Shown: in pieces, positions 1 to 8,185 of the stretch | How the letters are laid out: the number at the start of each line of letters is the position of its first letter | Numbering within the stretch: position 1 is the first letter of the stretch | DNA from: Niveispirillum fermenti | GTDB lineage: Bacteria; Pseudomonadota; Alphaproteobacteria; Azospirillales; Azospirillaceae | Direction: 5' to 3' | Assembly: GCF_048066175.1 (NCBI RefSeq) | Contig: NZ_JBLTXA010000009.1 | Location: forward strand, 1 to 64,000 | DNA: 64,000 nt | Position numbers and translations under genes: made by a program | The notes under the pieces: generated by a model | What the model was told of the DNA's origin: nothing | Databases searched by the model: none | Seen by the model: only the letters and a program-made list of their open reading frames with translations

Positions 1-1
1 C

Positions 2-163
2 GCCCTGATGCTCGACCATCTGGGCGAATACCAGGCCGGGGCGGCCATCGTAAGGGCCATCGAAACCGTCCTTGCCCAGCCGCATCTGCGCACCCGCGAC
101 CTGGGCGGGCCGGCGGATACCGTAACCTGCGGCAAGGCCATCGCAGACGCGATCGGTCATTGA
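2..163 (+). CDS. Isopropylmalate/tartrate dehydrogenase-family enzyme, 3' end only
   Basis: The window opens inside this gene, and only its last 53 codons before the TGA stop are visible. The peptide contains LDHLGE, then AAIVRAIE, RTRDLGG and CGKAIADAI. This is the conserved C-terminus of the NAD-dependent beta-decarboxylating dehydrogenases (isopropylmalate, isocitrate, tartrate and D-malate dehydrogenases). These enzymes oxidise a 2-hydroxy acid at C2 and decarboxylate it. The following genes also handle 2-hydroxy/2-oxo acids, which favours a tartrate/D-malate-type role over leucine synthesis, but the visible part cannot decide this. Confidence 0.8.
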   Translation, partial: ALMLDHLGEYQAGAAIVRAIETVLAQPHLRTRDLGGPADTVTCGKAIADAIGH

Positions 164-222
164 TGCCGGCCGGTGCCAGTTATGACCGGCACATAATCAC
201 GACAGACGATAAGGGAGGAAAG

Positions 223-1047
223 ATGGCGGAAAGACTGGCCGGAAAAGTCGCGGTCATCACCGGCGCCAGCCGGGGCCTCGGCCAATATTGCGCCCTGGGC
301 TACGCGGCGGAGGGGGCCACCGTGATCGTGGCGGCCCGTTCATCGCAGGAGGCGGGTCCCGGAACCGTGGAAATGATCCGACAGGCGGGCGGCAACGCCT
401 TTGCGGTTTCCTGCGATGTCGGCGACCCGGCATCCATCACGGGGATGGTCGGCACCGTCCTGGACCGGGTTGGACGCATCGACCTGCTGATGACCAATGC
501 GGCCTATTTCGCGCCGGGGACCTTGTCCACCATCGACATGGCCGACTGGGACCGGCAGTTCCGGGTCAATGTGGATGGTGTGTTCCATGCCATCCGGGCG
601 GTATTGCCCGCCATGAATGCGCAGGGCGGCGGCAACATCATCACCGTTTCTTCCGTCGCGGCGCAGAAGGCCAGCCATTACGGCCTGACCAAGCGCGCCG
701 TGGTCGGCATGACCCTGGGCTTCGCGGCAGAGCAACGGCAGAACGGCATCGCCGTGAACGCCCTGCGTCCCGTGGCGGCCATCCGCACCCCCGGCTGGCT
801 GGCCAGCCGCGACCCGGCAGTGCTGAAGACCCGTGAGCATCGGGTGTCGCCGCCCGACAGCTATGTGGAGGCGGCGATCCTGCTGGGCATGCGCACGGCC
901 GACACCTGTACGGGCCGCGAACTGAGCGACGCGGAGGTCATCCGGCTTTTCGGCAAACCGGGCGATTACGAACGCTTCAAGACCATGAATGCGCAGGTTT
1001 GGGGCGATGATGCCGCGACCCGCCTGGCGCCGGGAGCCTGCGGATGA
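223..1047 (+). CDS. SDR-family NAD(P)-dependent oxidoreductase
   Basis: This 274-residue protein belongs to the classical short-chain dehydrogenase/reductase family and should interconvert an alcohol and a ketone in the cytoplasm. It has the N-terminal cofactor motif TGASRGLG, a DV motif after beta-4 and the catalytic set with S in ITVSSVA and YGLTK (YxxxK). The usual NNAG is replaced by TNAA. An ATG lies 63 bases further upstream in frame, but GGGAGGAAAG sits directly before the ATG at 223, so 223 is chosen. The stop overlaps the next start as ATGA, which implies translational coupling to the ThDP enzyme. The substrate is not identifiable. Confidence 0.88.
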   Translation: MAERLAGKVAVITGASRGLGQYCALGYAAEGATVIVAARSSQEAGPGTVEMIRQAGGNAFAVSCDVGDPASITGMVGTVLDRVGRIDLLMTNAAYFAPGTLSTIDMADWDRQFRVNVDGVFHAIRAVLPAMNAQGGGNIITVSSVAAQKASHYGLTKRAVVGMTLGFAAEQRQNGIAVNALRPVAAIRTPGWLASRDPAVLKTREHRVSPPDSYVEAAILLGMRTADTCTGRELSDAEVIRLFGKPGDYERFKTMNAQVWGDDAATRLAPGACG

Positions 1048-2594
1048 ACGGCGCACACGCCATTATCGACACATTGACGGGGTGCGGGGTGGAGGTCTGC
1101 TTCGCCAATCCCGGCACATCGGAGATGCAGCTTGTCGCGGCCATCGACCGCCAGGACGGGATGCGGGCCATCCTGTGCCTGTTCGAAGGCGTGGTCACCG
1201 GCGCCGCCGATGGCTATGGCCGCATGGCGGACAAGCCGGCGGCGACCCTGCTGCATCTGGGACCCGGCATCGGCAACGGGCTGGCCAACCTGCACAATGC
1301 CCGCCGGGCGCGCACGCCCGTCCTCAACCTGGTGGGCGAACATGCGACCGACCACCTGCACCATGACGCGCCGCTGACATCGGACACGGCCGCGGTGGCG
1401 CGGCCCATGTCCGACTGGCTGCGCCTGTCGCGGTCCGCCCGCGATCTGGCCCAGGCCGGGGCGGAGGCCTATGCCGCTGCCATGACCTATCCGGGCCGGA
1501 TCGCCACGGTGATCGTGCCGGCCGACCATGCCTGGACCGACGGGGCGGCCCCGGCCGGCCCCCCTGCCCTGCCCGTGCCGCCGCGCAGCCCGCGGCCGGT
1601 GATCGGGCAGGCGGCCGATGCCCTGCGCGCGACATCTGGCCCCTGTTGCTTGTTCCTGGGCGGGCGGGCCCTGCGGGAGGATACGCTGGTACAGGCCGGT
1701 CGCATCGCCGCGGCCACCGGTGCCCGGCTGGTCTGTGAAACCTTTCCCGCCCGCCAGGCGCGCGGCGCCGGCCGCGTGGCGGTGGAAAAGCTGCCCTATT
1801 TCGGAGAACAGGCGGAGGCTTTCCTCCGGCAGTTCGACACCATTCTGTTCTGTGGCGCAGAACCACCGGTTTCCTTCTTCGCCTATCCCGGCAAGCCGGG
1901 TTGGCTTTCTCCCCCACAGGCACAATTGATCCGTCTGGCCGGGCCGGCGGAGGATGTGCATGCGGCCCTGGCGGATCTGGCGACGGCCCTGGACGCACCG
2001 GCTGATCCGGCCCTGGTCCAGCCGCCGGGCGAGCATCCGCCCCTTGAAGAGGGCCCGCTGACGCCGGCCAGTCTGGCGGCGATCCTGGCCGGCCTGATCC
2101 CGGAAAATGCCATCATCTCCGACGAGGCGGTGACGGCCGGCGTTGCACTGCAGGCCATGACGGTGGGCGCCCGGCCCCATGAGTGGCTGTCCTTGACGGG
2201 CGGCTCCATCGGTCAGGGACTGCCCGTGGCGGTGGGGGCCGCCGTGGCCTGTCCGGACCGGAAAGTCATTGCGCTGCAGGCCGACGGGTCCGGCATGTAT
2301 ACCAACCAGGCGCTGTGGACCATGGCGCGGGAAGGGCTGGATATCGTCACCATCATCCTGAACAACGGTTCTTATGCCATCCTGAACATCGAGCTGGCGC
2401 GCGTCGGCGTACGCGATCCGGGACCCAAGGCGCTGTCGATGCTGGACCTGACGCGGCCGGCGATCAACTGGGCGCAACTGTCCGAAAGCCTGGGCGTCCC
2501 CGCGACCCGCGTCGCCACCACCGGCGCATTCCGCGAGGCGCTGGCGCATTCCTTGGCGACGGGCGGGCCCCGCCTGATCGAGGCACTGCTCTGA
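1044..2594 (+). CDS. ThDP-dependent enzyme, acetolactate synthase/benzoylformate decarboxylase type
   Basis: This 516-residue protein has the three-domain architecture of thiamine-diphosphate enzymes. The N-terminal PYR domain carries the ylide-activating glutamate (E48 in CLFEGV). A central domain follows, and the C-terminal PP domain has the Mg/ThDP signature from ADGSG at 413 to NN at 440-441. The family's GDG starts with Ala here. Relatives decarboxylate or carboligate 2-oxo acids. The neighbourhood holds an FAD-linked and an FMN-linked 2-hydroxyacid oxidoreductase and an SDR, so decarboxylation of a 2-oxo acid made by those enzymes is more plausible than branched-chain amino acid synthesis, and no ilvN-like small subunit is nearby. 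It starts inside the SDR stop codon (ATGA). Confidence 0.85.
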   Translation: MNGAHAIIDTLTGCGVEVCFANPGTSEMQLVAAIDRQDGMRAILCLFEGVVTGAADGYGRMADKPAATLLHLGPGIGNGLANLHNARRARTPVLNLVGEHATDHLHHDAPLTSDTAAVARPMSDWLRLSRSARDLAQAGAEAYAAAMTYPGRIATVIVPADHAWTDGAAPAGPPALPVPPRSPRPVIGQAADALRATSGPCCLFLGGRALREDTLVQAGRIAAATGARLVCETFPARQARGAGRVAVEKLPYFGEQAEAFLRQFDTILFCGAEPPVSFFAYPGKPGWLSPPQAQLIRLAGPAEDVHAALADLATALDAPADPALVQPPGEHPPLEEGPLTPASLAAILAGLIPENAIISDEAVTAGVALQAMTVGARPHEWLSLTGGSIGQGLPVAVGAAVACPDRKVIALQADGSGMYTNQALWTMAREGLDIVTIILNNGSYAILNIELARVGVRDPGPKALSMLDLTRPAINWAQLSESLGVPATRVATTGAFREALAHSLATGGPRLIEALL

Positions 2595-2735
2595 CGGGGT
2601 CCGGCAGGCCCCGGCAAATCCCTGATGCCAGTTCCCGGTTGAGAAACCGGGGTTTGGTAAGGCGGTGACCAATGCCATGCCGCCTGTGCGGCGCACGCCC
2701 GGGGCCAACGGATGGTGGCCCGGGCATTCAAGGCC

Positions 2736-2755
2736 GGTGATCGGTTCCGATCACC
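2736..2755. promoter_or_regulatory. Perfect 9-bp inverted repeat, candidate operator
   Basis: GGTGATCGG and CCGATCACC form exact inverted arms separated by TT, 23 bases before the ATG of the FAD-linked dehydrogenase. The symmetry and position suit a dimeric repressor site (GntR/FadR-type operators are similar in size). No cognate regulator is adjacent. Confidence 0.45.
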
Positions 2756-2778
2756 GCGATGTGGTATGAGGTGCTGAA

Positions 2779-4158
2779 ATGACCCTTCTGGAACAGATAC
2801 GGGCAATAGTCGGCGATGTCGGTCTGGTCACGGGCGCGGATGTCGCGCGCCGCCCGGCAGATTGGACGGGATCAACGCCGTGCCGGGCCAGGGCCGTGGT
2901 GCGGCCCCGGACCACGGCCGAACTGGCTGCCGTCATGAAGCTTTGCCACGCCGCCGGCCAGCCCGTCGTCCCCGCAGGCGGGCTGACGGGGCTGGTCCGT
3001 GGTGCGTCGGCGACGGATGAAGAACTGCTGGTCTCCTTTGAACGCATGCGGACGATCGAGGCCATCGACCCCGTCGGCCGGACCATGGTGGTCCAGGCCG
3101 GCGTCCCGCTGGAAGCCGTTCACGACGCAGCGGCGGAACATGGGCTGATCTACGGCGTCGATCTGGGGGCCCGCGGTTCCTGCACCATTGGCGGCAACAT
3201 CGCCACCAATGCCGGTGGCAATACGGTGATCCGCTATGGCATGACCCGTGACAATGTCCTGGGGCTGGAAGCGGTGCTGGCCGACGGCACCATCCTGTCA
3301 TCCATGAACGCCCTGTTGAAGAACAATGCGGGCTATGACCTGAAGCATCTGTTCATCGGCAGCGAGGGGACGCTGGGACTGGTCACGCGCGCCGTGCTGC
3401 GCCTGCATCCCGCACCGTCCAGCGAGGCGACGGCGATCCTGGCCATCGATGGGTTCGACGCGCTGACCGGCTTTTTCGCGCTGGCCGGGCGGCGGCTGGA
3501 CGGCGGCCTGAAATCGTTTGAGGTGATGTGGAGCAGCTATTACGACCTGATCGCGATCCAGAGCGGCCGTCACCGGCCGCCGCTGCCCACGGGCCATGAT
3601 TTCTATGTGATCGTGGAGAGTGCCGGCACCGACCCGGAGCGCGACGAGGCCCTGTTCGCCGGGATGCTGGGCGAGGCGCTGGAGCAGGGGCTGGCCCGCG
3701 ACGCGGTGATCGCTGCATCCAAGGCGCAGCGCAACGCCATATGGGCCATCCGGGAGGATGTGGAAGGCCAGATCAAGATGCTGATGCCGGGCATCTCCCT
3801 TGATGTCAGCCTGCCCATTACGAAGATGCAGGAATATGTCGATGGTCTGTGCCGCTCCCTTCCCGATTTGTGCGGGAAGGACGCGATGATGGTCGTATAC
3901 GGCCATATCGGTGACAACAACCTGCATCTGCTTGTCGCCCCACGCCCCTGGAACGCGAAGGCGAAGCACAATGCGGAGATCCTGGTCTATGGTCCGCTGG
4001 CCGTGCTGGGCGGGTCCGTTTCCGCCGAACATTGCATCGGGCTGGACAAGCGCGAATGGCTGCCCCTGTCGCGCTCGCTGGAGGAACTGGCGATGATGCG
4101 GCGGCTGAAGACGGCACTGGACCCGAAGGGCCTGCTGAACCGCGGCAAGGTCCTTTAA
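2779..4158 (+). CDS. FAD-linked D-2-hydroxyacid dehydrogenase (GlcD/D-2-hydroxyglutarate dehydrogenase type)
   Basis: This 459-residue flavoprotein of the vanillyl-alcohol-oxidase/PCMH superfamily should oxidise a D-2-hydroxy acid to the 2-oxo acid and pass electrons to a carrier. The N-terminal half is the FAD-binding domain, with the glycine-rich stretch IGGNIATNAGG and RYGMTRDNVLG. The C-terminal cap has GHIGDNNLH (about residues 375-383) and SAEHCIGLD. The latter is the usual EHGIG active-site loop with Cys for Gly. Length is normal for the family. D-lactate, glycolate, D-2-hydroxyglutarate or an aromatic 2-hydroxy acid are all possible. Its FMN-dependent counterpart lies at 6880-8058. 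Confidence 0.88.
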   Translation: MTLLEQIRAIVGDVGLVTGADVARRPADWTGSTPCRARAVVRPRTTAELAAVMKLCHAAGQPVVPAGGLTGLVRGASATDEELLVSFERMRTIEAIDPVGRTMVVQAGVPLEAVHDAAAEHGLIYGVDLGARGSCTIGGNIATNAGGNTVIRYGMTRDNVLGLEAVLADGTILSSMNALLKNNAGYDLKHLFIGSEGTLGLVTRAVLRLHPAPSSEATAILAIDGFDALTGFFALAGRRLDGGLKSFEVMWSSYYDLIAIQSGRHRPPLPTGHDFYVIVESAGTDPERDEALFAGMLGEALEQGLARDAVIAASKAQRNAIWAIREDVEGQIKMLMPGISLDVSLPITKMQEYVDGLCRSLPDLCGKDAMMVVYGHIGDNNLHLLVAPRPWNAKAKHNAEILVYGPLAVLGGSVSAEHCIGLDKREWLPLSRSLEELAMMRRLKTALDPKGLLNRGKVL

Positions 4159-4214
4159 GAACCTTCAGGCAATCCCGGCCGTATCCAGCGCCCGCGCACG
4201 CCTGGTGGCGGGGC

Positions 4215-4226
4215 GGCCGAATTGTT
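4215..4226 (+). repeat. 12-bp direct repeat, copy 1 (GGCCGAATTGTT)
   Basis: This copy is identical to 4266-4277, with 51 bp start to start. That is close to five helical turns, so both copies would face the same side of the DNA. It is a candidate regulator half-site pair for the downstream receptor gene. Confidence 0.4.
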
Positions 4227-4265
4227 CCCATGCGCCTGGACAATCCAGCAGCCGCCCTATACTCC

Positions 4266-4277
4266 GGCCGAATTGTT
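4266..4277 (+). repeat. 12-bp direct repeat, copy 2 (GGCCGAATTGTT)
   Basis: Second exact copy of the 12-mer at 4215-4226, about 270 bases before the receptor start codon. Confidence 0.4.
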
Positions 4278-4549
4278 ACAGTCGGTTTTTCGATTGGAGA
4301 AAGAATTCGCCGGCAACTATTTCGTTATGCGCGGGCACCGCTGATTGCCCAACGTTCCTGGAACGCACTGACAGACCACAACGCTGTCGGCCGGCCCGGT
4401 GATCACAGAATACGGCTGCAAAAGCCGGAGAAAGTCGGGGCCGGACACGGTCGTCCCCGCCGCAAACAGAGGAAGGCATGATCCCCGGCCGGGGATGTTC
4501 CGGGTCATGCCCTACCCGTTCATTCAAAATAACATGGGGAGGAAAAATC

Positions 4550-6772
4550 ATGTCACGCGAAGGGATAAGGAGCCGCCGGCTTCTCGGCGCCTCCGTTCTC
4601 GCCCTTTCCTGCGTCGCCATGCCGGCGGCCGCACAGGATGCCGGCGGCAGGCAGGCCGGTGATGTGCTGTCGGAAATCATCGTCACGGCGCAGCGCCGGG
4701 CGGAAAACAAGCAGGATGTGCCCGTCACCGTGACGGTGCTGGGCGGCGATTTCATCCGCGATGCACGCATCCAGTCGGTGCAGGATATCGTGGCGCGCAC
4801 GCCGGGCTTCGGCTTCGATACCTATCCGGCCAGCGAACCGCGCCTGTCGGTCCGGGGCATCGGCTCGTCCGCGCGTGGTGCCGGCGGCGACCCCAGCACC
4901 GCCATCTTCATCGACGAGATCTATTACGGCCGTCCCGCCGCGATCATCTTCGAAACCTATGATGTGCAGCGGGTGGAGGTGCTGAAGGGGCCGCAGGGCA
5001 CCCTGTTCGGGCGCAACGTGGCCGGCGGCGCGGTCAGCACGGTCACCAACCCGGCCGATCCGCGCGGTTTCGACGCCGGTGCCGAGGGCACCTACGGCAA
5101 TTACGACCGGGTCGATCTCGCAGGTTTCGTCAATGCGCCCATCGCGGACGGCAAGGGCGCCATCCGCGTCACCGGCACGCTGCACCGCCATGACGGCTAT
5201 GTGGATCGTGTGGTGAACGGCGTGAAGGACGGCGATCTGGACGATCAGAACGCGAAGTACGGCCGTGCCCAGATTTACCTGGAACCGTCCGACACGCTGC
5301 GTCTGGACGTGAAGGCCGATTACGCACGCGACCGGGCCCATGGACCCGGCAACCGCCCCGTGATCGACCTGGGCGATGGCGGGTTGTCCGGCCTGCTGGC
5401 ACCGGGCACGAAGCGGGGAGAGAACGCAGCCACGTTCAACGGCATCCAGGACCGTGACACCTGGGGCGTGCGCGGCAAGATCGAGAAGGACCTGGCCTTC
5501 GCCAGCATCAGCTATCTGGGTTCTTACCGCGAACTCGACTATGAGAGCTTTTACGATTTCGACGGGGCGGACCCGTTGCCCGGCCGCCCGACTTTCGATA
5601 TCGATGGCGGCAACAGCGAGCGGACGGAGTTTTCCAGCCACGAGGTTCAGTTGCGTTCGCTGCCGGAAAGCGACCTGCGCTGGGTCGTCGGTCTCTATGC
5701 CTACAAGGCCGACACGTTCCGCGATTCCACGACCGACCTGCGCGTTGCCGGTGACGTCGCCGTGTCCGACTATGTCGTGCAGGACGCCACGACCGACAGC
5801 AAGGCGATCTATGCCGACGTCACGGTACCGGTGACCGACACCATCAATATCTTCGGCGGCGCGCGCTACACTTGGGACAAGAAGCGGTTGTCCGGCAGGG
5901 GTGAGACGAACGATCCCGGCACCTTCTTCACGGTCGGCGACCCGGATGAGGATGGCGATCCGTCCGGCTTCTACGAGGCGGCGGCCCGTAACAGTTGGGG
6001 GGCTTTTACCTGGCGGGCCGGTGCGGATTGGCACCCCACGTCCGACATCATGCTCTATGCATCCGTGGCCCGCGGCTTCAAGAGCGGCGGATATCAGGAC
6101 ACACCCACCGATTCCGCCGATGTCCGCGCCGGCATCAACCCGGAATATGCCACCAACTTTGAAATCGGACAGCGCGGGACCTTTCTGGATCGGCGCCTGA
6201 TCTGGAACAATTCGGTCTATTTCACACGCTATACGGACCTGCAGACCCGCATGCTGACGGGCTTCGGCTATCGCGCCGACAATGCATCGGCAGAGATCTA
6301 CGGGCTGGAATCCGAGCTGACCTGGCGGATGGGCAACGGTTTCGCCCTGGCTGGAAGCTATGCCTACACCCATACCCGCTACACCAAGTTCATCACCGTG
6401 GAGAATGGGGCGAACGTGGATTATGCCGGCAACCGCCTGACCCGCGTGCCTGACCACAAAGTGACCCTGACGCCGTCCTATACGCATGATCTAGAGTCCG
6501 GGGCCACGCTGGAACTGGCCGCGGACTATACCTATGAAAGCCGGATCTACGACGATCACAACAACAAGCCACCGGCCATCCGGGAACCAACGCATTTCAT
6601 CGATGCACGGATGATCTATACGACACCGGATGGCAACTGGTCCGTCTCACTCTGGGGCAAGAACCTGACGAATGAGAAGACGGCCACCTACCAGGCGGTG
6701 TTCGGCGGGGTGATGTTCGCCGCCTACAATCCTCCCACGACCTATGGCGCCACCGTGCGCTGGAGCTACTGA
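4550..6772 (+). CDS. TonB-dependent outer-membrane receptor
   Basis: This 740-residue outer-membrane beta-barrel imports a substrate with TonB energy. A signal peptide ends near PAAAQD. A TonB box region (EIIVTAQRR) precedes the plug domain, which contains VLKGPQGTLFGRN. A long barrel follows, ending in an aromatic residue (RWSY), as outer-membrane proteins do. The ATG at 4550 has GGGGAGGA upstream; an earlier in-frame ATG lacks a binding site and would displace the signal peptide. It has no N-terminal signalling extension, so it should not work through a FecR/FecI system. Position between two 2-hydroxyacid oxidoreductase genes suggests it imports their precursor. Confidence 0.93.
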   Translation: MSREGIRSRRLLGASVLALSCVAMPAAAQDAGGRQAGDVLSEIIVTAQRRAENKQDVPVTVTVLGGDFIRDARIQSVQDIVARTPGFGFDTYPASEPRLSVRGIGSSARGAGGDPSTAIFIDEIYYGRPAAIIFETYDVQRVEVLKGPQGTLFGRNVAGGAVSTVTNPADPRGFDAGAEGTYGNYDRVDLAGFVNAPIADGKGAIRVTGTLHRHDGYVDRVVNGVKDGDLDDQNAKYGRAQIYLEPSDTLRLDVKADYARDRAHGPGNRPVIDLGDGGLSGLLAPGTKRGENAATFNGIQDRDTWGVRGKIEKDLAFASISYLGSYRELDYESFYDFDGADPLPGRPTFDIDGGNSERTEFSSHEVQLRSLPESDLRWVVGLYAYKADTFRDSTTDLRVAGDVAVSDYVVQDATTDSKAIYADVTVPVTDTINIFGGARYTWDKKRLSGRGETNDPGTFFTVGDPDEDGDPSGFYEAAARNSWGAFTWRAGADWHPTSDIMLYASVARGFKSGGYQDTPTDSADVRAGINPEYATNFEIGQRGTFLDRRLIWNNSVYFTRYTDLQTRMLTGFGYRADNASAEIYGLESELTWRMGNGFALAGSYAYTHTRYTKFITVENGANVDYAGNRLTRVPDHKVTLTPSYTHDLESGATLELAADYTYESRIYDDHNNKPPAIREPTHFIDARMIYTTPDGNWSVSLWGKNLTNEKTATYQAVFGGVMFAAYNPPTTYGATVRWSY

Positions 6773-6777
6773 CCAAG

Positions 6778-6799
6778 GCGCCGGCCTTGCCGCCGGCGC
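6778..6799 (+). terminator. GC-rich hairpin after TonB receptor
   Basis: GCGCCGGC and GCCGGCGC form a perfect 8-bp stem with a 6-base loop, five bases after the receptor stop. No T-run follows, so it may be a 3' stabilising hairpin or attenuating structure rather than a full intrinsic terminator. Confidence 0.4.
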
Positions 6800-6816
6800 G
6801 ACATCCGGAAGAAAGG

Positions 6817-6845
6817 ACGCCAGCGCCCCCAGGGGTCGCTGGCGT
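6817..6845 (+). terminator. Second hairpin between receptor and FMN oxidase
   Basis: ACGCCAGCG and CGCTGGCGT form a perfect 9-bp stem, extended inward by CCCC/GGGG. It stands 34 bases before the next start codon and has no T-run. With the hairpin at 6778 it makes a double structure that could reduce read-through from receptor to oxidase. Confidence 0.4.
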
Positions 6846-6879
6846 ACTCCATTGCGCAACCCCATCAGGGAAGCAAGGC

Positions 6880-8058
6880 ATGCCTCAATTCGGAGATTAT
6901 CAGCTTGATATCTATTTCGCGGGCCTGAGCGGTGTCACACCCCGGCTGCCCGTGGATTTCGCAACCCTGGAAAGGCGGGCGGCGGCGGCGCTGCCCCCCG
7001 CCATCCTGAAATATGTCCAGGGTGGCTGCGGCGATGAACATACCCAGCGCCGGAATGTGGATGCCTTCCGGGAATGGGGCATCGTGCCGCGCATGATGGT
7101 CGATTGCACGACCCGTGACCTGTCCGTCGACCTGTTCGGGATGAGGCTGCCCAGCCCGCTGTTCATGGCGCCGGTCGGTGTCACGGCGCTGTGCGCGCAG
7201 GACGGCCATGGCGACCTGCAGGCCGCGCGGGCGGCGGCGGCCACGGGGGTGCCGTTGACCGTTTCCACCCTGACGAACGACCCGCTGGAGGATGTGGCCG
7301 CCGTCATGGGCGGCACGCCCGGCTTCTTCCAGCTTTACACGCCCAAGGACCGGGAACTGGCTGAAAGCCTGGTCCGGCGGGCGGAAGCGGCCGGATACAA
7401 GGCCATCATCGTCACGCTGGACACCTGGGTCACGGGCTGGCGGCCACGCGACCTCAATGACGCGAATTTCCCGCAACTGCGCGGCCATGTCCTGTCCAAC
7501 TACACGTCCGACCCGCGCTTCCGCACCATGCTGGGCGCCGAGGCGGCGGGCCATGTTCCGGCCGTCGTGAAGACCTGGGCCGGCACCTTCGGGAAGGTGC
7601 TGACCTGGGCGGATATGCCCTGGCTGCGGTCCCTGACCAGACTGCCGATCATCCTGAAGGGCATCTGCCATCCCGATGATGCGCGGCGCGCCATCGATGA
7701 GGGGGCGGACGGTATCTATTGTTCCAATCATGGCGGGCGGCAGGCCAATGGCGGCATCGCAGCCATCGACCTGCTGCCGGGCATCGTCGAGGCCGCCGGT
7801 CCCGTGCCCGTCCTGTTCGACAGCGGCATCCGGTCGGGTACGGACGTGGCCAAGGCCCTGGCCCTGGGCGCCACGGCCGTAGGCGTGGGCCGCCCTTATC
7901 TCTATGGCCTGGCATTGGATGGAACCGCCGGCGTGGTGCACGTCCTGCGCTCCCTGCTGGCGGAGGCGGATCTGCTGATGGCGGTGGACGGCTTCCCCGA
8001 TATCGCCACCTTGCGGGCCGCCGGGGCGGTCAGGATGACCGGCCGCAGCACGGGATAA
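6880..8058 (+). CDS. FMN-dependent L-2-hydroxyacid oxidase/dehydrogenase (LldD/mandelate dehydrogenase family)
   Basis: This 392-residue TIM-barrel flavoenzyme should oxidise an L-(S)-2-hydroxy acid to the 2-oxo acid. The family signature SNHGGRQ spans residues 282-288, with His284 as the catalytic base and Arg287 binding the carboxylate. FDSGIRSGTDV and GRPYLYG are the C-terminal phosphate-binding elements. A start at 6880 is preferred because AGGGAAG precedes it; the longer frame begins inside a hairpin region. Family members include L-lactate, glycolate and mandelate oxidases and lactate monooxygenase, and the substrate cannot be read from sequence. It complements the D-specific flavoprotein at 2779. 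Confidence 0.88.
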   Translation: MPQFGDYQLDIYFAGLSGVTPRLPVDFATLERRAAAALPPAILKYVQGGCGDEHTQRRNVDAFREWGIVPRMMVDCTTRDLSVDLFGMRLPSPLFMAPVGVTALCAQDGHGDLQAARAAAATGVPLTVSTLTNDPLEDVAAVMGGTPGFFQLYTPKDRELAESLVRRAEAAGYKAIIVTLDTWVTGWRPRDLNDANFPQLRGHVLSNYTSDPRFRTMLGAEAAGHVPAVVKTWAGTFGKVLTWADMPWLRSLTRLPIILKGICHPDDARRAIDEGADGIYCSNHGGRQANGGIAAIDLLPGIVEAAGPVPVLFDSGIRSGTDVAKALALGATAVGVGRPYLYGLALDGTAGVVHVLRSLLAEADLLMAVDGFPDIATLRAAGAVRMTGRSTG

Positions 8059-8185
8059 AGGCAGCGCAGAAAGGCGCGGCCCGGTCTTCCGAACCGCCGC
8101 GCCCCTTGCCGTCGCACCCTGTCGCCGGTATCGCCATCCCGGCCGCCACCGCCACAGCCGGGGTGGCAACCGGGATGGCGAGTGG

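Larger units (their letters stand above)
4159..4549. other. Intergenic region upstream of TonB-dependent receptor
   Basis: This 391-base stretch has no credible gene. It contains two exact copies of a 12-mer (4215-4226 and 4266-4277) and a locally less GC-rich segment around 4265-4330. It presumably holds the promoter of the receptor, but I see no convincing -35/-10 pair. Confidence 0.5.

Noticed and set aside
966..2708. 580-codon minus-strand frame opposite the ThDP enzyme gene
   Set aside because: It is a high-GC antisense frame of a well-conserved enzyme, without recognisable motifs or its own ribosome-binding site.
4553..6487. 644-codon minus-strand frame opposite the first TonB receptor
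   Set aside because: Antisense shadow; the receptor frame has a signal peptide, TonB box and barrel motifs.
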